Source: Sideroxydans sp. (GTDB lineage: Bacteria > Pseudomonadota > Gammaproteobacteria > Burkholderiales > Gallionellaceae). From it: a stretch of DNA of 64,000 nucleotides. The notes under the pieces were generated by a model. The model ran no database searches. It was not told the origin of the DNA and worked only from the letters and a program-made list of their open reading frames with translations. The number at the start of each line of letters is the position of its first letter. The stretch's first letter is position 1. A program made the position numbers and the translations under genes. Below are positions 25,775-35,714 of this stretch, piece by piece. Location of the stretch: assembly GCA_028687425.1 (NCBI GenBank), contig JAQUAD010000001.1, forward strand, positions 62,001 to 126,000. The letters are read 5' to 3'.

Positions 25775-28700
25775 TTACTGTTTGACGAAGCTGGCGATGT
25801 GGCCGAGCAATTCCTCATCCTGATAGGGTTTTCCGAGATACTCGTTCACCCCCAGCTCCATCGCGTAGTTGCGGTGTTTGTCCGCAGTACGGGACGTGAT
25901 CATGATGATAGGCAGGGCTTGCGTCTTGCTGTCCTGACGCAGACGCTTGGCCAGCTCGAAACCGTCCATGCGCGGCATCTCGATATCCAGCAGCATCACG
26001 TCCGGCGATATCTCCATCAATTGTTCCAGCGCGTCCACACCATCCTTTGCGGTAACGGTCTGGTAGCCGTTGCGCTCCAGCAGACGGGTGGTGATCTTGC
26101 GCACGGTCAGTGAATCGTCGACCACCATCACCAGCGGCTTGCTGTGTACCGCTTCGACCTCGACCTTCTTGGCGATCTTGCGGGTGACGGCGATACGTTG
26201 CGTGAAGGCCACCGGGTTGATGATCAGGATCACGGCACCACTGCTGGATACCGTGGCACCGGCGATGCCGGGCAGGCGCGCCAGTTGCGGGCCGATGTTC
26301 TTGACCACGACTTCCTGATTGCCGAGCAGCGCATCCACATGCAAGGCGATGCGTTGCTCACCGCTGCGCAGCAGCAGGATGGGGTTGTGCGGCAGGCTGA
26401 CCACTTCGGCCTGGTCGTCGCCGAGCACGCGCGGCAGGTAGAACAGGGGGTAACGCTTGCCCTGCCAATCGAGATATTGCTGTGCGTAGAGGGCGTTCAA
26501 CTCAGCCGGTTTCACCTGTTGCACGTGCTCGACCATGGTGCTGGGCAAGGCATATACGGCGTGTGCAGCACGCACCATCAGGGTACGCGTCACGGCCAGC
26601 GTCAACGGCAAGTGGATGGTAAAGCGTACGCCTTTGCCGGGCTCGGAACTGACGTCGACGCGTCCGCCCAGTGCAGACACCTCGCTGCGCACCACGTCCA
26701 GCCCGACGCCGCGACCGGCGATCTCGGTCACTTCACCGGCAGTGGACAAGCCGGCGGTGAAGATCAACTGCATCAACTGGTCGTCGCTGATCTCCTCATC
26801 GGCAGCGATGAGCCCGTTGTCCAGCGCTTTCTGGCGGATGCGCTCGATATCCAGACCGGTGCCGTCGTCTGCCAGTTCGAACACGACTTCATTGCTTTCC
26901 TGGTGCAAGGAGAAGCGCACCTCGCCGATGGGCGGCTTGCCGCTCTGGCTGCGCAGCTCGGGCGACTCCAAGCCGTGGGCGATCGCGTTGCGCAACAGGT
27001 GCTCGAACGGCGCCGTCATCTTTTCCAGCACGCTGCGGTCGAGTTCGATCTCGGTGCCGGACAGTTCCAGATTGGCGCGCTTGCCCAGTTCCTTGCCGGT
27101 CTGGCGCACGATGCGATACAGACGCTCGCTGATGCTACCGAACGGCACCATGCGTATGCTCATCAGTCCTTGCTGCAGGTCACGGTTGAGGTGGGCCTGG
27201 GCATTCAGGGCGGCGGCCGTTTCATCCAGGTTCTTCAGCAGCGACTGCTGTACCGTCTGCACGTCATGCACGCTCTCGGTCATGAAGCGCGTCAGCTCCT
27301 GGAAGCGGGTGAAGCGGTCGAATTCCAGCGGGTCGAATTGCTCCGAGACATTGGTGTTGACGGCGACATTGGCCTGCATCTGACTCTCAGCCTGGATCTC
27401 GATCTCACGCAGTTGCTTGCGCAGGCGGCTCACGCTGTCGGTCAATTCCAGCACGCTGTTCTTGAATTCACGCAATTCCGCTTCGGCACGCGAACGCGTC
27501 ACGCTGACCTCACCGGCTTCATTGACCAGTCGATCCACGATATCGGAGCGCACGCGCAGCAAGGCGGACTGCATCGCACGTTCGGCACCAACCTCCAGCG
27601 CGGCGACAGGCGCAGCCGGGGCAACAGGCATTTCAGCAGCAGATTCCGGAGCCGGGGCTGCGGCTTCTTCCGCGACCGGCGCCTGTGCCGGCGCTTCGAC
27701 TGCGGCCGGCTGGGTCAATTGTTCGATGGCGTGCGCGATGCGGTCGAGATAGTTGTCCATCTCGTTCCACAAATTGTCGTCCAGCACGTTTTGCGAGATC
27801 GCCTTGCCGACACGGTCCTCGACACGGTGGGTCAGTTCACCCAGTCGCATCGCACCGGCCATGCGTGCACTGCCCTTGAGCGTGTGCAGGCTGCGCTGCA
27901 GGTTGCGTCCCTGTTGCGCATCCTCCGGATTGTCGCGCCATGCGCGCAAGGTACTGCCGATCTGGGGATAGAGCTCGTGTGCTTCTTCAAGGAAGATGGG
28001 CAGCAGTTGCTCGTCCACCTCGTCGTGCACGGTGCGTTCGTGTGGTTCCACCTGCGGTGCGGCAGGTTGTTCTTCCTGCTCGGCTGGCACCGCTTCAACT
28101 TCCGGAGCCGGTGCGGCGGGCGCTTCTGTGATTGCTACAGGCTCAACCGCTATAACGGTTTCGCTGACTTCTTCGCTCGCTGCGGCTTCCGGTTCCTGTG
28201 GAACCTCGGATCCGCCAAGGATCTTGTCTGCTTGCAGGCGCTCGATCAGCTCGGTTTGCGGCGCAGGGGCGATGCGTTCATGCACACCATGACAAAGTTC
28301 ATCCAGCCGGGTGATGACATCGTCCAGCAACACCAGTTGCGGCGTACCGATGGCTCCTGCTTTGTCGATACGCGGTTCCAGCCACATTTCCAAGGTGTAG
28401 GCGAGTTCGGCGATCGGCAGGAAGCCCATGGTGCGATTGACGCCGGCCAGCGTATGGGCGGCGCGCATGAAATCGTATGACACGACCGGTTTGGCAGCGG
28501 CCTGTACGACATCGAAGCAGGCGCGCAGGGCACTTACATGTTGCAGCGCTTCTTCCGAAGCGATGTTGAACAACACGGGAGACATGCTGACGTCTCCGAT
28601 GACCACCGGGCCTTCGTCTTCTTCGGGCGCTACTGCAGTCTCGATGACCGGTTCGGCTTCCGGCTCTGATGCCGCGACTTCCGGCACGACAGGCTGGGGC

Positions 28701-30826
28701 ACTGGTTTGCCATGTTCTATGCAGTCAGCCAGTGTGAGCAGATTGGTGGTGTCGATCTGGGCTGTGGTGCTGCCGCTCCTCAGCATGTCCACCCAGTGCT
28801 GGAACAATACTTCGGCGTCGCCGACCAGGTCGAGCAGGTCGGGCGTGGCGGGCTGATCGGAGGCGATCCATTTGTTCATGGCGCGCTCGACCGCCCAGGC
28901 GACTTCGCCTAGTTCGGTCAGCCCGACCATGCGACCGCTACCCTTGAGTGTATGGAAGGCACGGCGCATGGTGATCCACGGCTCGCGGCTGTCCAGATGC
29001 AGGCGTGAGACTTCGAGATTGGCGCGCAAGGTTTCCATTACTTCTTGCGCTTCTTCCAGGAATACTTCCAGCAGTTCGGCATCTTCGTCGCCGGAACGCA
29101 CGGAAACCACCGATGCGGAGGACTCTTCCTCCGGCGTTTCGACGACATCCTGCGCGTGACCGGCGGTCGCTTCCGCCAGTTCGCGCAGTACGTCGTTCAG
29201 CGAAACCGGATCGGGCTTTTGCCCCAATGTCAGCCCGTGCACATAATCGTCCATGACGCTGATGGCGGCTGCTACGGCGCGCATCTCGGCGCTGGAGGGG
29301 GTATCGCCCTGATGGTAGCGCTCGGTGATCTGGCGCAAGGTGAGCAACAATTGTTCAGCGATATCCAGCGACAAAATATGCAAGCCACCCTGCACCTGGC
29401 TCAGCAGGCGATTGACCTGCAACAGCTCGGAACGCTTGGCTGCGTTGCCGAAGAACGCATTCAAGGTCTGTTCGATATGCTGCAGGTTGCTCTGCATCTC
29501 GGCGGCCAGCGGGGCCATGACCTCGCGCTGCTCCATCTCGCAATACAGTGCAACCAAACTGGACAGCTTGCTATGGTCTTCGGGCTGGTTCAGCAGTGTC
29601 TCGTGCAAACGCGCAGTGAGCAGACGGGCCTGTTCGTGGAAGCCGCTGCCCAGATGCTGGTAGTGCTCGATGCCGCTATCGAGCAGCAGCAAGCCCATGG
29701 CCATGTCCATCGAGATGGACTGAGCGTGTTCGGGTGTCTCGACATGTTGCGCCGTCGCATGGATCTGTTTGCACAGGAACTGCAGCGTGTTGCGATCCAG
29801 CTGTTCCGACAGGGCATGCAACTGTTCGGACTGGGTGATGAATCGCGCGCAGGCGGCATGGTCGTTCAGCACGCATTGTTCCCAGGCCTCGTCTGCTGAG
29901 GTGAGCTGGCTGCGCATGCTTTCCAGCAAGGCCGATGTCTCGCCTGGCGGCAGGGGAGGCGCTTCCGGCAGGTAGGTATCCAGATCGAATACCTGCTTGA
30001 TCTGCTCCACCGTTTCATTGACGGTATGGCTGCGTGCGATCAGATAGAGCATCTCGCTTATTGCCGCAACCAGGTCGAACTCTTTGTCTTCCAATAGCGC
30101 ACGCATGTACTGATCGATGCGGCTGAACGACTTCTTGGCGCTCAATTCGGGCGGCAGTCCGTCCAGCAACACACAGCTCAACATGCCCTCGGCTACCCAC
30201 CAGAAGGCGCGCGCTTCCCCGGGTACGCAAGTTGCGACGGCTTTAACCGCACTCGCCATGGCGCGCAAGGCGTCATCCGTTGCGTCCTGCCGCAGCCATT
30301 TGAGCAAACCCTGCTGGAAGTGCATGCGGGCCTGTTTGATGCGTGCAGATGCGTCGCCGGCCACTGCGCCATCCAGTAATTCCGGCGGCAAATCCACATC
30401 GAGTTCAGGGAAGAACAGGTCAATCTCGAACGCCATATCCAGGCCGCGTACCTGATGCAGTTCCTGATATTCAGGAAACAATCGCAAGGCGGCATTGGCG
30501 GCTCCGGCGGAAAGCGCGTCCAGATAATGGGTGATGCCGAACAAGGCATGGCGTAACGCATCCTGATGCATCACGGTGGCGCCTTCCGGATGCTCGGCCA
30601 TTTCCCGCATCAGGGTTTCCAGTTCGCCACAGAACACCACCAGGCCTTGCAGATGCAACATCTGCAGTACGCCGCGCAAGCGATGCAGTTCCGCCAGTGC
30701 GGCATCCAGAGGGTGCTTGCCGCCGGCAGAGAAGAACTGTTCCTGTTCGCGGATGATGGAGGCCAGCGAACTGTCCAGCTCGGGCTTGACCGACGACAGC
30801 AACAGAGGGTTGAACGTTTGAGTCAC
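25775..30826 (-). CDS. chpA: Type IV pilus chemosensory hybrid histidine kinase (ChpA/PilL)
   Basis: Hpt motifs FHTLKGSGRMVGL and LHTLKGSARMAGA; CheA-type HATPase (LLRNAIAHGLESPELR); CheW domain; C-terminal REC (VMVVDDSLTVRKITTRLLER). Confidence 0.92.
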   Translation of the reverse strand: MTQTFNPLLLSSVKPELDSSLASIIREQEQFFSAGGKHPLDAALAELHRLRGVLQMLHLQGLVVFCGELETLMREMAEHPEGATVMHQDALRHALFGITHYLDALSAGAANAALRLFPEYQELHQVRGLDMAFEIDLFFPELDVDLPPELLDGAVAGDASARIKQARMHFQQGLLKWLRQDATDDALRAMASAVKAVATCVPGEARAFWWVAEGMLSCVLLDGLPPELSAKKSFSRIDQYMRALLEDKEFDLVAAISEMLYLIARSHTVNETVEQIKQVFDLDTYLPEAPPLPPGETSALLESMRSQLTSADEAWEQCVLNDHAACARFITQSEQLHALSEQLDRNTLQFLCKQIHATAQHVETPEHAQSISMDMAMGLLLLDSGIEHYQHLGSGFHEQARLLTARLHETLLNQPEDHSKLSSLVALYCEMEQREVMAPLAAEMQSNLQHIEQTLNAFFGNAAKRSELLQVNRLLSQVQGGLHILSLDIAEQLLLTLRQITERYHQGDTPSSAEMRAVAAAISVMDDYVHGLTLGQKPDPVSLNDVLRELAEATAGHAQDVVETPEEESSASVVSVRSGDEDAELLEVFLEEAQEVMETLRANLEVSRLHLDSREPWITMRRAFHTLKGSGRMVGLTELGEVAWAVERAMNKWIASDQPATPDLLDLVGDAEVLFQHWVDMLRSGSTTAQIDTTNLLTLADCIEHGKPVPQPVVPEVAASEPEAEPVIETAVAPEEDEGPVVIGDVSMSPVLFNIASEEALQHVSALRACFDVVQAAAKPVVSYDFMRAAHTLAGVNRTMGFLPIAELAYTLEMWLEPRIDKAGAIGTPQLVLLDDVITRLDELCHGVHERIAPAPQTELIERLQADKILGGSEVPQEPEAAASEEVSETVIAVEPVAITEAPAAPAPEVEAVPAEQEEQPAAPQVEPHERTVHDEVDEQLLPIFLEEAHELYPQIGSTLRAWRDNPEDAQQGRNLQRSLHTLKGSARMAGAMRLGELTHRVEDRVGKAISQNVLDDNLWNEMDNYLDRIAHAIEQLTQPAAVEAPAQAPVAEEAAAPAPESAAEMPVAPAAPVAALEVGAERAMQSALLRVRSDIVDRLVNEAGEVSVTRSRAEAELREFKNSVLELTDSVSRLRKQLREIEIQAESQMQANVAVNTNVSEQFDPLEFDRFTRFQELTRFMTESVHDVQTVQQSLLKNLDETAAALNAQAHLNRDLQQGLMSIRMVPFGSISERLYRIVRQTGKELGKRANLELSGTEIELDRSVLEKMTAPFEHLLRNAIAHGLESPELRSQSGKPPIGEVRFSLHQESNEVVFELADDGTGLDIERIRQKALDNGLIAADEEISDDQLMQLIFTAGLSTAGEVTEIAGRGVGLDVVRSEVSALGGRVDVSSEPGKGVRFTIHLPLTLAVTRTLMVRAAHAVYALPSTMVEHVQQVKPAELNALYAQQYLDWQGKRYPLFYLPRVLGDDQAEVVSLPHNPILLLRSGEQRIALHVDALLGNQEVVVKNIGPQLARLPGIAGATVSSSGAVILIINPVAFTQRIAVTRKIAKKVEVEAVHSKPLVMVVDDSLTVRKITTRLLERNGYQTVTAKDGVDALEQLMEISPDVMLLDIEMPRMDGFELAKRLRQDSKTQALPIIMITSRTADKHRNYAMELGVNEYLGKPYQDEELLGHIASFVKQ

Positions 30827-30844
30827 CAGGTTCTTGTGCCGTGA

Positions 30845-32860
30845 TTAAAGTTTGAAGCCCGAAACCGAACCGCTCAGCTCCTTGGCCAAGCCTTCCAGCT
30901 GGTTGACCGAAGCACTGGTGAGCTGGGTGCCCTTGGTGGTCTGTTCCGTGATCTTCAGGATGTCGGCCATCACTGACGCAACTTCCTGCGCCATGTCGGT
31001 TTGCACCTGGGTGGAGACCGAAATGCTGTTCACCAGGTCGGTCAGTTCGCGCGTGGCTTGCTCAATTTCCTGCAGCGAATGGCCGGCGTCATCGGCAAGC
31101 TGCGCCCCTTCGACCACACCCTGCGTACTCTTTTCCATCGCGGTCACGGCATCCTGGGTATCGCCCTGAATCGTCTTCACCAGCAAGCCAATCTGCTTGG
31201 TCGCCTCGGCGGAACGTTCCGCGAGGCGCTGCACTTCTTCCGCCACCACCGCGAAGCCGCGACCGGCTTCACCGGCCGATGCCGCCTGAATGGCCGCGTT
31301 CAGCGCCAGCACGTTGGTCTGCTCGGTAATGTCCGAGATCAGGTCCACGATCTCACCGATCTCCTGCGAGCTTTCGCCCAGACGTTTGATGCGTTTCGAA
31401 GTTTCCTGGATCTGCTCACGGATGCCCTCCATGCCGGCCACGGAAGTCTGCACCGCCTTGGCGCCCTGTTCAGTCACCTGCAGGGTGCGCGACGCCACCT
31501 GCGAAGCCTGTGCCGCGCTGCTGTCGACCTCCTGAATGGACTTGGTCATCAGCTCGACCGCGCTACCTGCTTCGCGGATCTCTTCCGCCTGCTTTCCGGC
31601 AGCGTTCAACAGGCCTTTGGTGACGGTACCGGCATCGCCGGTGGCCTTGTTCACCTGCTCGGAAGCCGTGATAACGCGCGCAACCAGTTTGCGCAGCTCG
31701 TCCGTGGTGTAGTTGATCGAGTCGGCGATGGCGCCGGTGATGTCTTCTGAAACGGTTGCTTTGGCGGTCAGGTCGCCGTCGGCCAGATCGGACAATTCAT
31801 TCATCAGGCGCAGAATCGCTTGCTGGTTCTGGCGGTTGATGCGCGCGGATTCGTGTTCGCGGCGCTGGGACTCATCCAGGTAGATCTTGGACAGCAGCAA
31901 CAGCAACAGCAACAGCATGCCGCCGGAGGCGGCAACCACAAAGCTGGTGAGACGGTTGGAAGCTGATTGTTCGTAAGCGTTCAGCAGGTTCTGCATCAGC
32001 GTCTGCATGCGCGCATCCTCGTTCAGCAGTTGCTGGGCCGCCTGACGCGAGCTGAGCAGGGTCTTCTGGTTGGAGATGATGAATCCCACCACGTTCTGAT
32101 AGCCATCGAACTCTTCGGACAGCTCCAGCACGGCGGCATCGTTTTGCGGCAATTCGCTGAACAGGGTGCGGGCTACCTGCAGCTTGTCGGGCAGGGTGGC
32201 CAGAATGTCGATGGAGGAAGATGTCTGCACGGTCTGCACGGCACCCACGATCTGTTCCAGCAAAAGCTGCAGGCGGAAGGCTTTCTGGCTGTATGCAGGC
32301 GGTGCACGCAGGGCGATCGTTTCGGCGCGCAGCAACATGTCGCGCTGCAGGGAGGCGCCGCGTTCCAGTGTCACCAGCAAGGGGCGGCCATCTTCCACCT
32401 GATTGAGCAGCTTCTCCAGCCGTTGCCATTTCTGCAGCAGCATATCCAGCGAATCGCGCGGCATACCTGTCGTGGCGGGCAGTTCTTCGTTGCCCTGATC
32501 CAGGCTGTTCAATGTGGCCGTGAACTGGCTACGCGCGTTGAGCAGCGCGTCGAATGCATCGTTTTCACCCGAGATACTTGCCACTTCGGCATGCTTGGCC
32601 AGTTGCAATGCCAGCAATTGCAGTTTGGAAGCCTGCGCGACATAGCGCGAGTTCTCGCTCGAGGTGCGCGTGTCCAGATAGGTGAACACCGCCGCGATGA
32701 CCAGGAACACCAGAAGCAGAAAGCCCAGGATACGCAGCTGACGATCGAAGGACTGGTCGCTGAACCAAGGGATACGGATGGCACTCGTCACCAATTGCGG
32801 ACTGGCACCATGTTTGGCGAGCTTGGTAGAGGATTTTGCAAACGGTAACTTGAAAGCCAT
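30845..32860 (-). CDS. pilJ: Methyl-accepting chemotaxis protein PilJ
   Basis: Two TM segments, HAMP-like region, signalling domain DITEQTNVLALNAAIQAASAGEAGRGFAVVAEEVQRLAERS. Confidence 0.92.
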   Translation of the reverse strand: MAFKLPFAKSSTKLAKHGASPQLVTSAIRIPWFSDQSFDRQLRILGFLLLVFLVIAAVFTYLDTRTSSENSRYVAQASKLQLLALQLAKHAEVASISGENDAFDALLNARSQFTATLNSLDQGNEELPATTGMPRDSLDMLLQKWQRLEKLLNQVEDGRPLLVTLERGASLQRDMLLRAETIALRAPPAYSQKAFRLQLLLEQIVGAVQTVQTSSSIDILATLPDKLQVARTLFSELPQNDAAVLELSEEFDGYQNVVGFIISNQKTLLSSRQAAQQLLNEDARMQTLMQNLLNAYEQSASNRLTSFVVAASGGMLLLLLLLLSKIYLDESQRREHESARINRQNQQAILRLMNELSDLADGDLTAKATVSEDITGAIADSINYTTDELRKLVARVITASEQVNKATGDAGTVTKGLLNAAGKQAEEIREAGSAVELMTKSIQEVDSSAAQASQVASRTLQVTEQGAKAVQTSVAGMEGIREQIQETSKRIKRLGESSQEIGEIVDLISDITEQTNVLALNAAIQAASAGEAGRGFAVVAEEVQRLAERSAEATKQIGLLVKTIQGDTQDAVTAMEKSTQGVVEGAQLADDAGHSLQEIEQATRELTDLVNSISVSTQVQTDMAQEVASVMADILKITEQTTKGTQLTSASVNQLEGLAKELSGSVSGFKL

Positions 32861-32886
32861 TTCTTATTCTCCCTGTGCGACGGGGC

Positions 32887-33381
32887 TCATTCCCCGATCA
32901 GCAAGAACTCCGGTTGTGACAACAGTTGGTGGATGTCCAGCTTGTGCCAGATCTGGCCGCTGGGATCCTGAAAGATTATCGAGCCGCTTTCTTCGCGCTG
33001 CGACCAGTCCTGGGTGTTGCGCAGGCCCAGCACGCGCGAGACGAGGAGTCCGGCATTGAAGGCGAAACGCTGGCCAAGCAGCAGCACCCGGTTGTGCGCA
33101 TCGCGGGTCGTTGCTTCATGGCGGGTGTAGGTGTTCAGGTCGATGACGCTGTACAGATTGCCGCGTACGTTCGCGACGCCGCAGTACCAGCTCTTGGTCA
33201 GCGGTACCTGGGTGAGCGACGGCATCGGCATGACTTCACTGATGTCGGTCATGTCGACCAGCCAGTTCTCCTGCCCGAGCTGGATACCCAGCGTGGACTG
33301 CCGGGAGTCGCCAGCAGTCTGCGCCTGAAGGCGATCCAGCACCTGTTGCTGGAATTCGCGCAGGTTGAAGCGCTTCGACAT
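32887..33381 (-). CDS. pilI: CheW-like protein PilI
   Basis: CheW fold: VANVRGNLYSVIDLNTYT; operon position. Confidence 0.88.
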   Translation of the reverse strand: MSKRFNLREFQQQVLDRLQAQTAGDSRQSTLGIQLGQENWLVDMTDISEVMPMPSLTQVPLTKSWYCGVANVRGNLYSVIDLNTYTRHEATTRDAHNRVLLLGQRFAFNAGLLVSRVLGLRNTQDWSQREESGSIIFQDPSGQIWHKLDIHQLLSQPEFLLIGE

Positions 33382-33392
33382 CGGTTACGGAA

Positions 33393-33758
33393 TCAACCGA
33401 GCGCGGCGATCTTGCCGAGCAACTCGTCGGCGCTGATCGGTTTGGTGACGTAATCCTTTGCGCCCTGACGCAGGCCCCACACCTTGTCGGTTTCCTGGCC
33501 TTTAGTGGTGCAGATGATGATAGGGATGTGTTTGGTCGCGTCGTCATGGGTGATTGCACGCGTCGCCTGGAAACCGTTCAATCCGGGCATTACCACGTCC
33601 ATCAGGATCAAGTCGGGAAGTTCGGTCTTGGAAGTCGCCACTGCCTGCTCGCCGCTTTCGGCGTAAACCACCTGGAAGCCTTTTTTGCCGAGGATGTCCC
33701 CCAACACGTGACGCTCGGTTGCCGAGTCGTCCACTACCATCACTTTACTAATTGCCAT
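33393..33758 (-). CDS. pilH: Response regulator PilH
   Basis: KVMVVDDSATERHVL; LILMDVVMPGLNGFQATRAI; ICTTKGQETDKVWGLRQGAKDYVTKP. Confidence 0.9.
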   Translation of the reverse strand: MAISKVMVVDDSATERHVLGDILGKKGFQVVYAESGEQAVATSKTELPDLILMDVVMPGLNGFQATRAITHDDATKHIPIIICTTKGQETDKVWGLRQGAKDYVTKPISADELLGKIAALG

Positions 33759-34164
33759 AATCCACATCCTCGTAGTGTTGTGTATGAGCGATCACTGCTT
33801 CGATCAGGCTCTTTTTGCTGAAAGGTTTGGTCAGATACTGGTCGGAACCGACCAGCTTGCCGCGGGCGCGGTCGAACAGCGTGTCCTTGCTGGTCAACAT
33901 CACCACGGGTACATCTTTGAAGTCGCGATGGTTTTTGATAAGTGCGCAGGTCTGGTAGCCGTCCAGGCGCGGCATCATGACGTCGACGAAGATAATGTCC
34001 GGCTTGTGATCGACCACCTTCGACAGGCCGTCGAAACCATCCTCGGCCAATATTACCTTGGCCCCTGCCTGCGACAGGAAGATCTCGCCGCTGCGGCGTA
34101 TGGTGTTGCTGTCGTCTATCAGTAGAACACTTATGCCGGCCAGACTTTCACTCATGCTGTCCAC
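33748..34164 (-). CDS. pilG: Response regulator PilG
   Basis: VLLIDDSNTIRRSGEIFLSQAG; IIFVDVMMPRLDGYQTCALIK; LTSKDTLFDRARGKLVGSDQYLTKPF. Confidence 0.9.
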   Translation of the reverse strand: MDSMSESLAGISVLLIDDSNTIRRSGEIFLSQAGAKVILAEDGFDGLSKVVDHKPDIIFVDVMMPRLDGYQTCALIKNHRDFKDVPVVMLTSKDTLFDRARGKLVGSDQYLTKPFSKKSLIEAVIAHTQHYEDVDYGN

Positions 34165-34253
34165 CTAGATTGTTGGAAATAATCCTCTCTTGCTGCATCG
34201 CCGCCGCGATACGGCCGAATACTAACCCATTTATTCGTACCACCTCAACGTGT

Positions 34254-35714
34254 TTATCTGCGCCAGAACTGGGGCGTGAACAGGATAAGCACGGTAAAGA
34301 TCTCCAGCCGGCCGACCAGCATGCCGAAAGCACATACCCAGGTCTGGAAGTCGGTCAAACTCTGGAAATTCGTTGAGGGGCCGACCGCGCCCAGCCCCGG
34401 ACCGATGTTGTTTACCATCGCCAGCGAAGCCGTGAATCCGGTGATGAAATCCATGCCGCTGATGAACAATACGAACGCCAGCGTGGCGATGGTCATGAAA
34501 TACAAAAAGATGAAACCCAGCACGGCAAACACGATGTTGTTGGCGATCACATGGCCGCCTATCTTCATCGGATTGATGACTGCCGGATGCAGCAGCTTGA
34601 GGAATTCGCGGCCTGCCTGCTTGACCAGCACCAATGTGCGAATCATCTTGATACCGCCGCCGGTGGAGCCGGAATTGGCACAGATACAGCCGAGGAACAG
34701 CATCCACATCGGCGCGAAGATCGGCCATTGCGCATAATCGTCGCTGGCATAGCCACTGTCGGTGGCGATCGAGACCAGGTTGAAACTGGCGTGGCGCAGG
34801 GCGGTCAGGAAGTCTGGATACACGCCCTGCCACCACAGGAACAGCGCGATGCCGAGGCAACTGACCAGGATCAGGCTGATGGCGGAGACTGCCTCCGCAT
34901 CCCGCAGGTAGGTGCGCAGCGAACGCGCGCGCCAGGTCAGGAAATGGGTGGCGAAGCTGATCACCGCGAACAGCATGAACACGATCAGGATGAATTCGAT
35001 CAGCGGCGAGTCGAAGTAAGCGATGCTGGCATCATGGGTGGAAAAGCCGCCTAGCCCCATGGCCGAGAAGGTATGACATACCGCGTCCAGCCAGTTCATG
35101 CCTGCCCATTTCAGCGTGCCGATACATACCAGAGTGATGGCGACATAGATGATCCACATATTGCGCGCGGTGTCCGCGATGCGGGGCGTCAGCGCGTTGT
35201 CCTTCATCGGGCCCGGCGTCTCGGCCTTGAAAAGTTGTCGTCCACCGATGCCGAGCAGCGGCAACACCGCTACCGCCAGCACGATCACACCCAGGCCGCC
35301 CAGCCATTGCAGTTCGTGGCGCCACACATTGATCGCAGGCGGCAGATTGTCGAGGCCGGTCAGTACTGTGGCGCCAGTGGTGGTCATGGCTGACATTGCT
35401 TCGAAGTAAGCGTCCGTAAACGAGAGTCCGGGCATGACCAGCAATAAAGGAATGGTGGCGAACAAGGGCATAGCAGTCCACATGGTCACGACCAGTAAGT
35501 AGCCATGGCGAATTGACAGCTCAGCCTTATATTGTCGGGTTGCCAGCCACATCAGGAGCCCGGCTCCGGCCGTCCACATCATGGCGAGCAGGAAATCCAG
35601 CAACAGGTCAATATCGTGATAGATCAGTGCGGTGATGACCGGGAACAGATAGGTGAGGCTGAACATCACCAGCAGCAAGCCCAGCGCATGAAAGACCGTA
35701 AGCGCGCGCCCCAT
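34254..35714 (-). CDS. trkH: Trk potassium uptake protein TrkH
   Basis: Multi-TM; SAMTTTGATVLTGLDNLPPAINVWRHELQWLGGLGVIVL; GSTGGGIKMIRTLVL. Confidence 0.94.
   Translation of the reverse strand: MGRALTVFHALGLLLVMFSLTYLFPVITALIYHDIDLLLDFLLAMMWTAGAGLLMWLATRQYKAELSIRHGYLLVVTMWTAMPLFATIPLLLVMPGLSFTDAYFEAMSAMTTTGATVLTGLDNLPPAINVWRHELQWLGGLGVIVLAVAVLPLLGIGGRQLFKAETPGPMKDNALTPRIADTARNMWIIYVAITLVCIGTLKWAGMNWLDAVCHTFSAMGLGGFSTHDASIAYFDSPLIEFILIVFMLFAVISFATHFLTWRARSLRTYLRDAEAVSAISLILVSCLGIALFLWWQGVYPDFLTALRHASFNLVSIATDSGYASDDYAQWPIFAPMWMLFLGCICANSGSTGGGIKMIRTLVLVKQAGREFLKLLHPAVINPMKIGGHVIANNIVFAVLGFIFLYFMTIATLAFVLFISGMDFITGFTASLAMVNNIGPGLGAVGPSTNFQSLTDFQTWVCAFGMLVGRLEIFTVLILFTPQFWRR

Noticed and set aside
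26144-28480. 778-aa antisense ORF opposite chpA
   Set aside because: Shadow ORF of a conserved coding region; no recognisable domain
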